The notes under the pieces: generated by a model
What the model saw: the letters and a program-made list of their open reading frames with translations, nothing else
Databases searched by the model: none
What the model was told of the DNA's origin: nothing
From: Mycogone perniciosa
Lineage: Eukaryota; Ascomycota; Sordariomycetes; Hypocreales; Hypocreaceae
Assembly: GCA_025331125.1 (NCBI GenBank)
Contig: JAOALB010000123.1
Location: 1 to 64,000, forward strand
Direction of reading: 5' to 3'
Length of the DNA: 64,000 nt
Part shown: positions 48,385 to 60,600 of the stretch, one piece after another
Layout: every line of letters starts with the position of its first letter
Numbering within the stretch: the first letter of the stretch is position 1
Program-made: the position numbers and the translations under genes

Positions 48385-48985
48385 CTGTATGACAAATATA
48401 CATGCCGCAAGGATCATAAACGTTTTCCTAAGGACTTCCCAGAACCTCTCCGAGTCATAGTCCAAGTCACCCAATTCTTCAGCCTGCTATCTCTCTCCGA
48501 CCCACCTCAAGCGAATGTATTCGAGATCACTGGGGAAAGCGTCCATCATTTCAAGAAAGCCTATGCCGAGTACGTTGCTAAGAAAGAGGACCTTGGAAAG
48601 ACTCATGAACAGGTTATGTCCACCCCCTTCATTCTTTTCCTGTCTCTAACGTGAAATCAGATGGAGGATATGCGGCAGAACATTGCGACTCAGGAGCTGT
48701 AACCGTAAACCTCAGAGCAGATATTGGAGTTGCATAGTGACCTCTTGAAGACAGAAAAAGAACATCCTTATGACCAAGCGACACGGCCAGTCGCGCCACA
48801 GGAGTTGTATCAAGCGTGGTCGTCAGACATGCCTAAAAAAGGTGATGTGCGTCCATGAATTACCCCGAGAGCTGACCGACTCAAATTGGTCGGTAAAGAC
48901 TCAAAGAAACAGCTTAAAGACACTGGATAAAAAAGTCAAGGATTAAAAAAGCGGCAGAAGCAATACGCGCTCTGGGCGCCCGTAT
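48385..48985 (+). pseudogene. Relic of an unknown protein-coding gene beside the LTR
   Basis: A plus-strand frame right after the LTR reads LYDKYTCRKDHKRFPKDFPE, then FFSLLSLSDPPQANVFEITG and AYAEYVAKKEDLGKTHEQ. An intron-like gap follows (GTTATG...AATCAG, 48613-48660), phase-compatible with MEDMRQNIATQEL and then a stop. Coding-like sequence continues past the stop (LKTEKEHPYDQATRP, then APQELYQAWSSDMP). It looks like a truncated, decayed gene with a helical C-terminal part. I do not recognise the family. Its 5' end was probably lost at the transposon boundary. Confidence 0.45.
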
Positions 48986-48989
48986 ATAC

Positions 48990-50165
48990 TTGGGGAAAGG
49001 GGGGGGAAATCATATATTCCGAATCTTGAACCAAAATCCCTTCATTTCCAATGCTGATCTTCTTCAGCAGGCACAACCCTCGACCTCGATGCAGCCCATA
49101 CAGGCAATGCGCACCTTGACGAAGATCTTGTTCAGCTCCAGCAGAGCGACTGGTCTGCCTAGACATTGCCACTGGTCGTAGCCGAATACCATTTCTAAAG
49201 TGCCTTCCATGGTTTTGAGCTCTTCCGGTGAACACTCTAACCACCTCGAAGGGCGGAATTTATTCGGATCATTACCCTAGATGTCACCTCGATAAACAAT
49301 GGCCCAGATACTGTATCCGAGGCGAGTTCTACCTGGCAGATATATGTCATTCTATGTATCTCCCTGGCCGGAACTTCCTTCGACATGAGACATGCGATTG
49401 GCGGGGAGATATTTTGATGATGCCTTGCATGTATGTTATATTCCTGCCCTTGGTGTTGGTAATCATAAGCTTGGAGAACTTACTAGTGGAAATTTCTTTG
49501 AGTAGCTGTGATATAACTATAAAATTCGTTAAAATGTGCAATATGGTTAAGCGCACAGCTAATGCAGTAGTGTCTGACCCTGCAGCTCTGGGTTTAAGTT
49601 AATCAACCTCTGCATCTAATGAACGGCGGTGGGAATATACATCTGGAGCAAGATTTCGGATTCGGCCTCTTTCTGAGTGAGCCTATGGCCAATAAACGAG
49701 CCCGGCATATCCCTTTGGACCTTCTTGTATGGCTCAAAACGCTCAACTGCTCTTTGCTTGGCTATTTTGAACACAATTTACAATCAGAATTGTCGAATAT
49801 AGATAACTAGTCTCTGTAGGTGTAGAGTCCTACTCACCCTATTACTTTGCTAAAAACTGAGTGTGTCCCTGGTACAAGTTACTCGTTAGTGGTGATGATT
49901 CTATGTGACCCATGACTTTCCACTGACCATATTTCTGCGTAACCTTCCAGAAGTCGAGGTGTGATTCACCACCACCGACTGTTTTGGCCAGCTATAAATT
50001 GGAGAACTTGGCGAGAAAGGGCCCATCGAAATGGTGAAGACGCTGATACTGCCACGGAGTTGAAAGGATGAGCCAGGTTGAGATGGTCAAGACAGCGCCT
50101 GCAAAGATGTCGGCAACAGAAACCTTATGGTGAAGCCAGTCAAGGTCAAGCACAAATTGGGAAGA
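48990..50165 (-). pseudogene. Second cytochrome P450 pseudogene (pisatin-demethylase-like)
   Basis: Read on the minus strand, the N-terminal anchor (VLTISTWLILSTPWQYQRLH) leads to FDGPFLAKFSNL, an in-frame TAG, then LAKTVGGGESHLDFWKVTQK. After a decayed gap come HRLTQKEAESEILLQM and the I-helix AAGSDTTALAVR (49560-49586). Next are a disturbed K-helix region without a readable ExxR, then MEGTLEMVFGYDQWQCLGRP with the heme loop FGYDQWQCLG (49157-49186, Cys kept), and ALLELNKIFVK. About half of the expected 500 residues are missing or out of frame. From memory, the motifs resemble the benzoate/pisatin-demethylase-type fungal P450s. The gene is dead. Confidence 0.83.
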
Positions 50166-50189
50166 TGATTTTTTTTTTTCAAAGGAGAG

Positions 50190-51236
50190 CTTTGACTTCA
50201 TCATATGCAGCGAGATGCTCGGTATTTGGCCAGTTTGAGCATGGCGAAAAGTGCCGCACTGACATCCTGCTGTCGGAAGTTGAAGGATAAAGCGATTCTT
50301 ATGCATACATCCGGGACTCCATTAAATATCGCGTGTTTAATAATCCACAGCAAACATGCAGTTCTCCCCCTTGCACTGATACATCATGACTGATGTCTAG
50401 TCGTAATTAAGAGTTGTGGCTGTGGACTTGATCTGGATTCAAGTCACCTGCCTAGACATATATTCCCTGAATTCCGCTGATCCATTGAGCCGAACAACTT
50501 ACGAGTACGCTCGATGAGATTTGGAATAGATACATACATCGGTATTCGGAATTGTGGGTCATCCGTTTGTCGGAACTGTCTGACCAACAGGGTCATAAGA
50601 GTAGGATATCAAACTTGACTCAGACCAACGCGGAACTGTTGCAGGGAGGGTCAACGTGCCACGCCCTCTACTATGCGTTCATGATGGGTTTCTATTATTG
50701 GTTTTAACAAGCTCCACTCATAATAGATTGCCGACAGGGCTCAGAAAATATTCCAGACATGGATAATCTCGCCTTTGTCTTAAATTCGGGGCGGCAACTT
50801 TGATTGTTGGTAGCGATATGATTTGGGATGGAAATCAATCGCGTTGATTAATAGGAGAACTGCATGAGAAGTGAAGTGAGTGGTCCTGATGGAACTCGGG
50901 GCCAGTCCTTATATGTTTGGGTATCACGTCGGTGGTTGGCGAAGAAAATGAAACTGCCAAGGCAGAAGTGAGGAGAGAATACCGAGACAGGATAGGGGAA
51001 AAAGTGTACTCCGTACACCGTAGCCTTTCTGCATTCAATATGCGGCTAAAACAATATTGATGACGATGTCTTCATGCTGCTACTATCCGCATACAATAGA
51101 AAAATCCTCTTTGCCTAAGATTCTTAATAACGACTTTCAAGAAAGAAGCGAACAAAACAGGAAATCCTCTCGTTCGTTCATGGTTAAAAAAAAAAGGAAG
51201 CCTTCCTTATAAGGGAGGCGAGGGGGAAAAAATATG
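50190..51236. other. Intergenic stretch, no gene seen
   Basis: Ordinary composition with several short frames but no motif. TACTCCGTA occurs at 51007-51015. Possible decayed coding remains cannot be excluded. Confidence 0.45.
51227..51232 (-). terminator. Pol III T-run terminator after the tRNA
   Basis: On the minus strand TTTTTT begins 5 bases after the tRNA 3' end, the usual RNA polymerase III termination signal. Confidence 0.7.
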
Positions 51237-51321
51237 TGCCGCAACGAGGACTCGGACCTCGGTTTCCAGTGTTTCGCAAATGCTCCACAAACTAGTGTCC
51301 TGACCCCTAGACGATTGCGGC
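51237..51321 (-). tRNA. tRNA-His (GTG) with a 13-nt intron
   Basis: On the minus strand the acceptor stem GCCGCAA pairs with TTGCGGC and the discriminator is A. The D arm is GTCT...GGAC with A14. The anticodon stem CTAGT/ACTGG encloses a 20-nt segment: a 7-nt loop containing anticodon GTG after T33, plus a 13-nt intron after position 37. The T stem is CGAGG/CCTCG with loop TCCGAGT. A T-run follows. Odd points: the T loop has C where the near-universal T55 (pseudouridine) should be, and the A box has AGGGG for the usual AGTGG. The gene may therefore be weak or a pseudo-tRNA. Confidence 0.75.
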
Positions 51322-52425
51322 CAATGGGAAATTCCCTGATTGGATGGGAAGCCATGACAATAAATTCATTAAGTACCTAGGCACCACAAGATCCTACATA
51401 GGTGCTCCTATCTACGATGCATCACGATGAGCGACTCCAGTAAGCGTTATTATGCATTCTTCCAATTTAATTGTTATATCATAGTACCGATCTGTTTATT
51501 ATATAGCCGGTGGTGTGTGGAATTTGTCACTTTTTCTTCTCAAGATACATGATACTAATGGGTGTTTTTTTAAAATAAATGATTGCTTCGTATGTATGAA
51601 GCATGTACTCCGTACTACTCCGTATGCATAATCACCGTCATTATGGCGACTGGATGGCCCTGTATACCTAGGGTATAAGTTGATGGCATCGCACGAGTGA
51701 TTATGACAATGCTTCAGTCTGTGCCACGAACCTGGTATTTCCAAAAATTGCCCTTGTTTATGCATAATTTGTCCGAGATCTATCTCCATGCAGCTGACAC
51801 CGAGGCCCAGACAAGGCAAATATGCGAGTCTAGATGTCCGCCAAGGCGTAGCAAACAACACGACCTTCCAAAGGCTTGAAGCCGCCGATAGGCAGTGGAT
51901 CAGCGATGCGGCACACCAGCCCTTACCTACCTGCTGAATTTGCCTGGAACTTTTCCAAGATGCTACGCTCTCTTCTGCTGATTGCTACCCTCAGCCCAAA
52001 TGCCGCGATGGAGTGGGTTGCCAAGGGCCGACTAGAGGGGATCTCATCTCCATACGGCAGTTGGGCCGTTCGGGCAATAAATTTGGCCAATTAATTAAGC
52101 TTATATGTGCTTAATGAATCCTTCCGAGCCCAAATGTCGCCTAGCTCTTCTGGGCATGAATCCTGCTCCAAAGGCGTGCACTTTGTCCCCTCGTGAGGCG
52201 CCTGTGCTGCCGAATCGGGAAGCTCTCAGAGCTGCACGGGTCCCGTCATTCACAGTGCATGAATGATCTCAATCGCCCCATGATATGGCGCGAGATAACA
52301 AGTCGTGAAGAGGTGTATTTAATCACCATTTGCCGCCTCCATCTGTAGAACAGAATGGTTGACAGACTTCTAAAGTTTCTGTTAGCATCTCGTCATCATC
52401 ACGCAAGTCTACCAATACAGTGAAC
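51322..52425. other. Intergenic stretch upstream of the aminopeptidase gene
   Basis: No gene is seen. Two TACTCCGTA copies lie almost in tandem at 51606-51614 and 51616-51624. A TATA-like TATTTAAT at about 52316-52323 is roughly 105 bp upstream of ATG 52426 and may be the aminopeptidase core promoter. Confidence 0.5.
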
Positions 52426-53809
52426 ATGATCGCCAACGCCGTTCTCGCCGTTGTCGCGGCATCTCTTCAGATTGCTTTCTCAGCACCTGCTGGAGAGAGC
52501 AACTCTGAGCTCCGATTGATCAAGACTTCAGAGGAAGATCCCGGCAAGTGGGTAACTGAACAGGAAAAGTTCGACTCCTACATTTCGAAGGGCATAGGGT
52601 TCTTTGACATAACCGATATCAAGGTTAGTCCACAGGTACTGCGTGTCCAAGAAAGCTCTTTACTCATGTCTGCTCTTAGGATGAAGAAGTTCTTTCGATC
52701 CTTTCCACGCCGCCTTCGGAAGCCCATGCCATATCGGCGCGAGCAGTTGCCTATCCTACCACCGTGGAGCATGTCGATGAGGCCCAGCCGTTGATTGCCC
52801 AGGTGAGTGTCGACGGGCCTCAAAGCTGGCTGAAGACATTCACCGAGTAAGTAATCGCCGATGTGTCCTGAAGCAGGGGCACTAACCATGCATCGCAGAT
52901 TCAACACTCGCCACTACCGGTCCACTACTGGAACACAGGCCTCTGCTTGGCTATTTGACCAAGTCTCCAAGATTGCCGCCGTCAACCCGGAAATAACCGT
53001 CCAGCGTTTCACCCACTCGTACAACCAGCCTTCCATCATTGCACGTCTTCCAGGCCAGAGCTCTGATCTCAGTAAGTTCAATGAGGGCAACAAGCAACTT
53101 AACACTGACACTGCCTCTAGTCATTGTTGGTGCGCACCTGGACTCCACCGCTGGCTCGATTAATGCGCGCAGCCCTGGTGCTGATGATAACGGATCTGGA
53201 TCCGTCACCATCTTGGAAGCCCTCCGTGTTATTGCTGCATCAGGATTTCGCCCCAAGAACACCATCGAGTTCCACTGGTACAGCGGCGAAGAGGGTGGCC
53301 TTTTGGGCTCCCAGGGTATCTTCTCCAACTACAAGACCAACAAGAAGAACGTTCTAGGCATGCTGAATCAGGACATGACGGGCTACTCTCCCAGCAACAA
53401 AATTGCTGTCTATACCGACTATGTTGACTCGGCTTTCACCGCATATGTCCAGCTGGTTGCGACTGCATATACCGGCGTTGCTCCTAGCACCACTCGATGC
53501 GGCTATGGCTGCTCTGACCACGCCAGCGCTCGTTCAAACGGTTTCCGTAAGTCTCTGTGCGACTACTTAGTAAGGATGCCATTGCTGATGTAGATAATTG
53601 CAGCTTCCGCCTTTGTTAATGAGGATGTTTTTGAGAAAACAAACAAAAACATTCACACCGCTGCTGACGTAAGTTTAATTTGCATGGAATTGTTGACTTG
53701 TGTTTTCACTGACTCGTGTCTGTAGTCCTTAGAGAAGATTCAGTGGCCCGCGATTCTACGCCATGCGAAGTTCACTGTCGGATTTTTGGTGGAGGCGTCC
53801 TACATTTGA
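52426..53809 (+). CDS. lap1: Secreted leucine aminopeptidase, M28 family (Lap1-like)
   Basis: Six exons give 370 aa: 52426-52623, 52680-52846, 52899-53071, 53121-53546, 53604-53668 and 53726-53809. Introns are 49-57 bp and all phases agree. There is a signal peptide (MIANAVLAVVAASLQIAFSA), then a propeptide-like region to about residue 90, and the zinc aminopeptidase domain. Zinc and catalytic residues are all present: His185 (GAHLD), bridging Asp201 (GADDNGS), Glu236/Glu237 (GEEGG), Asp264 (NQDMTG) and His339. CGYGC (306-310) is the conserved disulfide motif. Such enzymes release N-terminal residues, preferably Leu, from extracellular peptides. The gene is intact on an island between two transposon blocks. 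The segment before the last His (FVNEDVFEKTNKNIHTAADS) fits the A-type subgroup of the family. Confidence 0.95.
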
Positions 53810-54237
53810 GAAAGTGCGACAGCAAAGAAACAGCTTAACAGTAGTCCTAGTTTCAAAATTCTAGCTACTGATGTATGAATTTGATCGCGGCCCAATATTA
53901 TACATCTGATAATCACAAATCTGCCACAAGGTCGTTAAGTTGGCAAGTGCAACAAAGCTTTCTCACCACACGGAACGAGTTTCACCACCAATTGCATCAA
54001 TTATGATGGCACAGTTCATTCAATAGCTAAACGAAATTGAGTTGACTATAGAAACTGTCATAAAATCCAGGAATCTTTAGTATAACGGTTCAGAGTAAAT
54101 ATCAATCACAGATCAACAGTATGAGGGCTCATTGACGAATGCATAAAATGATAGAATTCGACACTCTTGCTTATCCTAAGTTAGGTGGGAAAAGCGGCTG
54201 CTTAAATACATGAAAACTTACTAATTAATTGATCATG
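53810..54237. other. Intergenic stretch between aminopeptidase and gypsy copy
   Basis: Moderately A+T-rich 3' flank of the aminopeptidase gene. No gene is seen. It ends with TCATG (54233-54237), the left target-site copy of the following element. Confidence 0.6.
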
Positions 54238-54615
54238 TGTGACGATCCGGGTTAGTTCTCAACAGTTAAACCGAGGTTCGTGGGTTTATGTTGACAGAGA
54301 GGTCAGGGATGAATACTGAGCAGGGTAACGTAGTCACGATTCTATAGAACAGGCGGTTCTAGTAAATGTAATTTAGTTAACAACTATTTAAGTAACTATA
54401 TTAAATAAGTAATAAGCCAGTTATATATATATAAAGGAGAGTTATAATAATTATTAGGGAATATAGCTATATTCCTGATAATTTAAGGTTTATGATTACT
54501 TATATATATCCCTAATTATTGATGATTTGGTATATACTTTAGTGATTATATTCCTATTGGCCCGTTATTCTGATATTCCTTTAGACCTAGGCTTTAGCCT
54601 GGTCGGGTTATAATA
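54238..54615 (-). repeat. Left (3') LTR of gypsy element 3
   Basis: It begins TGTGACGATCCGGGTTAG and ends GGGTTATAATA (decayed GGGTCGTGACA). The first 120 bp keep normal G+C, then it becomes A+T-rich. Confidence 0.87.
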
Positions 54616-57600
54616 TAATATCCCCTTCCCGTTAGTTTTGTCTTTAAGACCTGTTATATAGCTATCCCTTTTTTTTATAAGTTTTCTTCCTTTTAATTTC
54701 TTTCTATTCCTGTTTAACTATACCTTGTAGTATTGCGAAACAGTAAAAGGTTTCTAAACCTATTAAATCCTCGCAGAATTATACTGCAGCTATATTAATT
54801 ATTAATACTATTAGTATTTTCATTATACTGTATTTATTTTATAAAAGGCGTAGCATTTCCTGTAAAATAGCTATAGGCTACTTTTATTATAAAGAGTATA
54901 CCTGTTAAGGCAAAATATATGACAGAAATAGCATTTCCTTAGCGGCTAGTATATATCCTTTTTGGCTTATTATAAGTTATTTCTAATATTTATAGCTTAT
55001 TATTTAGCGGCTAAAAAGGAGTATATTAAAAATAAAAAGCGCGCTATTAAATGTAAGTTATTAGAATAGTAGTAATAGATAATAGTATTAACTGCTTTAA
55101 TAAATAAGCGTTTTGCGCGATTAAGTTATCTTTGCGAGCAGCGGTTATAAGTATAGTTGCGTAAAGTTAAGATATTATATTATAGCGCTAATTTATTAAA
55201 TAAATTAAACGAGTTTAAACGCGCTAAGTTAAAGGCTATTATTAACGTTTAGTCTTTTAGCAGTATAAATATATTTAATTGGAATATAGTATTTAATAAC
55301 CCTTTACTAAAAGACTTAAACTTTAGTGGAAGTATTAAAGTTTTATTAAAGTATTCTTTAAATATTTTATAGGTTCCTAAAAGTTATATTTTTCTTTATA
55401 GTTTTTCTATTTAATTAAATACTAGCGTTTATTATTTTGTAGTTTTATAGCTTTAACTTTTTTAACTTTATATTTTTCTTTAACTGCTAGGACTTTAATT
55501 AAGTCTATAATTAGTTTATTTTTTAATTTATTTTATAATACTTTTTTTAAATAGTGAAATGTAAAATATTAGGTAAATTTAAATATTATCTAGTAGTATA
55601 AGTTTATAAGTAACTTTTAAAATAACCTTTTTAACTGGGTAAGGTTTAAGTTTTTTAAAATTTAATTTATTACTTAATTGTATTATTTTAATATTTACAG
55701 TTTTCTTTTTAATAAATAATAGTATAGGTAAACTATATCTCTTTCTTTAAAAATTAATCCCTTTAATTTATACTTATTAGTATATTTCTTTATTTTTTTT
55801 TATATAAAGTAAAGGTATATTTATATTTCTTTATATAACTGCTTTATATCCTTAGCTTTAATTTATACTTTATTAATATATAGGCCTCTCTTCAGCGCTT
55901 TATATATATCTGGTATAAAGCTGTAATTGGTGTATATAGGGCTAAGTCTAGTTAACTCTAAAATATTACTATTATAGGATATTTATGCGATTAGTAATTT
56001 CTTTACCTAATCGTTTTAGTTAAAGTTAATATAATTTTTTAGATAAACTTTAATAACCTGGTTAATGCATTTTGTTTATCTGTCTATTTATAGGTGGTAT
56101 ATAGTATTAAGCTTATAATTTATACTTAACTGGTTTATAAGTGCTTACTAGAATTTAAATATAAAGGTTAATCTTTAGTTAAAAATGATCTTGGCTGGAA
56201 TTATATAGTTAGCTGCAATAAATTGCAAGAATATATAAGCTAGTATTTCTATATCTATTACTTTTTTATATAAAATGAAATAGGAGTATTTAATAAATTA
56301 ATCTATAATTATTAAAATACTATTATATTTAATCTTTAATTTTAATTTAATAGATAGTAGTAGTTTAATAATAAAGTCTAATAAAATTGATTTTTATAGT
56401 CGCTTTAGTACTAGTAAAGGTTAAAGTTTACTATATAGTTTATATTTTAAAGGTTTAACTGTTTTATAAGTTATATAGTAAGAAATAACATCTTATATTA
56501 CTTTTTTAAGCCTTTAAAACTTAAAGTACCTTTATATTTGTTTATAGGTCTTGCAAATACCTTTATATCTATATATTAAGTGTTAATAAACTTTTATAAC
56601 TATATTTTTCTAGAGTTTATTTAGAATTTAAATCTTTTTATTTTATTATTAAATTCCTTTTTTATTAAATTTTATATCTTTTAAGAATTTATTATTATCC
56701 TAAGTAATATAATACTCTTTAATGCATTAAAGTATAGTATTATTATTAAATACTTTATATATAGTTTAAAGTGCTATTTATTAATAATATCCTTTAAGGG
56801 TTTATTTTAAGATCTGCCTAGTATATTTAATCTTTCTTTAGTTATAGTTAGTTTATTTATTAAGTCTGTTTGTTTATTTATTTTTAGATTTTTTCTAGTA
56901 GATTAGGATATAGTCGAATTCTAAGAGGTATTCTATATAGCGGATCTGCTTTTTAAAGAGTTATTAAACTATCGCAAAGTATATAATATTTTTATAGTTA
57001 ATATATACTTTAACTTTATATATTCCTTTTAGTAGGTAGTATTACTATTCTTTAAATGCAAGAATAATAGTAAGGAATTCTTTATTATATATTAGGTAGT
57101 TTAATTCTGCGCTATATAGTGCTTTAAAGTAAAAGGCAATAAAGTATAGCTTACTATTTTTATCTTTTTAACTAAGCTAAGCTTTTATAGTAAAGTTGGA
57201 AGTATTTATTTTAACTTTTATTTCTTTAAATAGGTCGAATATAATAAATATAGGTTTTTCCGAGATAAGCTATTTAAGTTTATTAAAGGCGTTTTATATA
57301 TTTAATGCTTATAGAAACTTTTAATTTTTTTTAGTAAGTTTATAAAGAGTGTATATAATACTTTTATAGTTTTTAATAAATTATTAATAATAGTTAACAA
57401 GTTTTAAAAAGCTTTAGACTTCCTTAACTATTATAGGTATAGGCTAGTCTTTTACTGCTTATACTTTTAATAGATTTATATAGATTTCTTTAAAGGTAAT
57501 AATATACTTTAAAAAAGTAACTTTCTATATATAAAATTTGCATTTTTTTAGTTTTATAAGTAATTTAGTATTTGATAGTATCTGTAATACTTTATAGATA

Positions 57601-60600
57601 TATGCCTTATATTCTTTAAGGGTATTTAAGAAGATTAAAATATTATTTAAGTAAATAACTATAAAGATATTAAAATACTCCTTTAATATATTATTAATTA
57701 TTTTTTAGAATATTGCAGGGGCATTAATAAGACTGAAAGGTATAATAAAGTATTTAAATAAGTTATATTTAATTTAAAACGCAGTTATTTATTTATATCC
57801 TTCTTTAATTTAAATAAAGTTATAAGCGCCTTTAAGATCTAGTGCTGTAAACTATTTCTTTTTATATAGTTTATCTTATAATTTTATAATTAATGGTAAT
57901 AGGGTTTTATTTTTAATAATAGCTTTATTAAACTGTTAATAGTTTATAATTAACTATAGTTTACCTTTTTTTTTTAGTATAAATATAATAGGATAGCTTA
58001 TTTTTAATAAAGAGGGTTAAATATACCCTTTAGCTAGTATATTATTTAAATAGTTATATAGGCTTTTAAGCTCCTTTTTATTTAGATTATAAATCTTATA
58101 AAAGGTGGTGCTTATACTATCTTTAAGCTTAATTATATAGTTTTATTAACTATATTCCGGTAGTTTTATATTAAATGTTTCTTTAAATAGCTTATTGTAT
58201 TTCTGGTATTTTTTAGGGATATTCTATAGCTGTTCTAGTAATACTACTGTTTTAAAGCTTTTTATCTCGAGTATTATATTAATATTGTTAAATACTTTCT
58301 ATAAAAAGGCAATTATTTTTTAGATTTATTTATCTTTTCCCTTACTTTATTTAAGTCTTACTTTTAGGTAGATTGTTTCTGTAATTAAATTAAAAGTAAT
58401 TTTCTTAATTCCTTTTTTTAGTATACCTAAGGGTTTTACACGGGATTTCTGCCCTGCAGTTAAAGCCTTTTTAATAGTTTTAATCGCTAAAGAAGCTTTA
58501 TTATTACATTAATAAAGCTAGCCATTCTCCCAGTTAATATTAAAGTTATTACATTTTAATTAAAAATAACCGAGAATAATATTATACTTATTAATATTTA
58601 CTATATTGCAAGGAACTATTCTTTTATATTTAGCGATTTTAAGTTTAAGATAATGAGTCTTTCGCTTAACTTATCTGTTATTATATATAAAGGGTCCTCT
58701 TTCTGCCTAATAAAGTTAATATAGTTTAGTTTTCTCTTTTTAAAGTAACTATAGGCGATTTACAGTTATAGGTGCAATAAAATTAGTTATCGCTCCGCTA
58801 TCTATTAATATATATAGCTAATATCCCTTAACTATTATCTTTAATTTAAAATATCGTAAATCTTTATTATTACTTTTATTATTTAATCTTTCAAAAGATA
58901 TAATTTATTAATTGCTACCCTGTAGCCCTTTTACAGGTAATATTAATTGTTTTTTAATTCTTTTTATTTTATGCAAATTTTGCAGTTAATTAAGGTTCTT
59001 TAAAGTAAATGCTACCTTCTTTTATTATAGGCAGTTCTTTTATAGGTAATAAAGTTAAACTGGTTTTAATGCAGCTCTTTTATAATTTAATTAATCTCTT
59101 TATCTTTTAAAGTAGTTTTATACTTTATATATTTTTATATTTACTATTCCTAAAGTTTTTTTTATAGGTAAATAGCGTATTTATCCTTTTAGTAGTATAT
59201 ATAGTCTAGTAATAAGTATAGGGTATTATTAGCTTATTATATATACTAATCCTTTAATTTATTTTATTTATATATAATATACCTTAAACTATTATATTTT
59301 ATATAATATTATCGATTACACTTAAACTTTCTATTATAACGGAAGTACTATTTTATTAATTTCTTTTAGCAGTAAATATAGTATTTTTTAAACTTATATC
59401 TTTTAAGTCTTTATAGCTAATAATATTCCTTTAAGGTTTTAGTATCTGGTTTAATAATAATAATTTTAAAGTTTTAATACTATATAGTTATAATTTATTC
59501 TTTAAAAGCATTATAATCCTATATTTATTTTATAAGGTAAAATAGGATTTTAATTGGAAATGCATTATATTTTACTTCTTTATAAAAGTATATTATACAG
59601 CTATATATAATGTAAATGACTTTAAATATAGCGTAGTGCCCTTTATAGGTAAGGTTATTTGCGGTATAGTCTCTTTATATAGGGAAATATACTAATTTCT
59701 TGCATATAGCTAAAGCAGCTAAAATAGCTTTAATAGCTATTTTATTATTAACTTTATTTTATATATAAAGCAGTTTATATAAGTATAGGTTTATTTTATT
59801 TTATTATATACTTATAGTAACTCTTTTAATTAAGTTTAAGTAATATTTATTTATTTTACTTTTAAGGTTACTGTTTATAAGTAGTATATTTTCTAGTTTT
59901 AAAGGTATAGTACTATATAGTAATAGTCTATATTATAAAGGGTCGTTTTTATTTTTATTATTAAAGTTACTGCTACTAGTTTATCTTTTATTATTTACAG
60001 TAATTTAATTAAAATATTAATAGTCGATTATAATAACTGTTTATTTATCTAAAATATTATTATCTTTATCTAACTTTATATAGTTAAAGTTTAGGTTTTG
60101 TTTTATTAAACTGTCTAGGTATTGTAAATACCTGTTTACTTTATTTTCTTTAAGTATATCTCTTAAAATTAAAGATTTAGGTTTTAATTAATATCCCTTT
60201 TAGTTTATTATAAATATTTTTCTAGGTCATTTCAGGTATTATCTACTTTTATCTTTACTAGATTTATAAATAAAGCAGCTATTATTATAGTATATAGTCT
60301 AGTTAAGTGATATATAATTAATAGTTTTTAAAATTATATTAACCTATTATTTAGGTTTTAGCGCAGGCTTTTAAGGTTTATTAGATCTTAGCTTTTATAG
60401 AGCTTTATAGTCCTTTAAGATATATTTTGGTTTATTATAGTTATAATAAATAACCTTTGCCTTTCCTTTCTAGATAGCGTCTAGATTTATTTAACTAGGT
60501 CTTTTATTATTAAAGCTGGCGATATATTTTTATTGCTTTTTGCCTTAGTTTATATATCTTTTATATATATAAACTTATTTAAATTACTATTATTTCTCTT

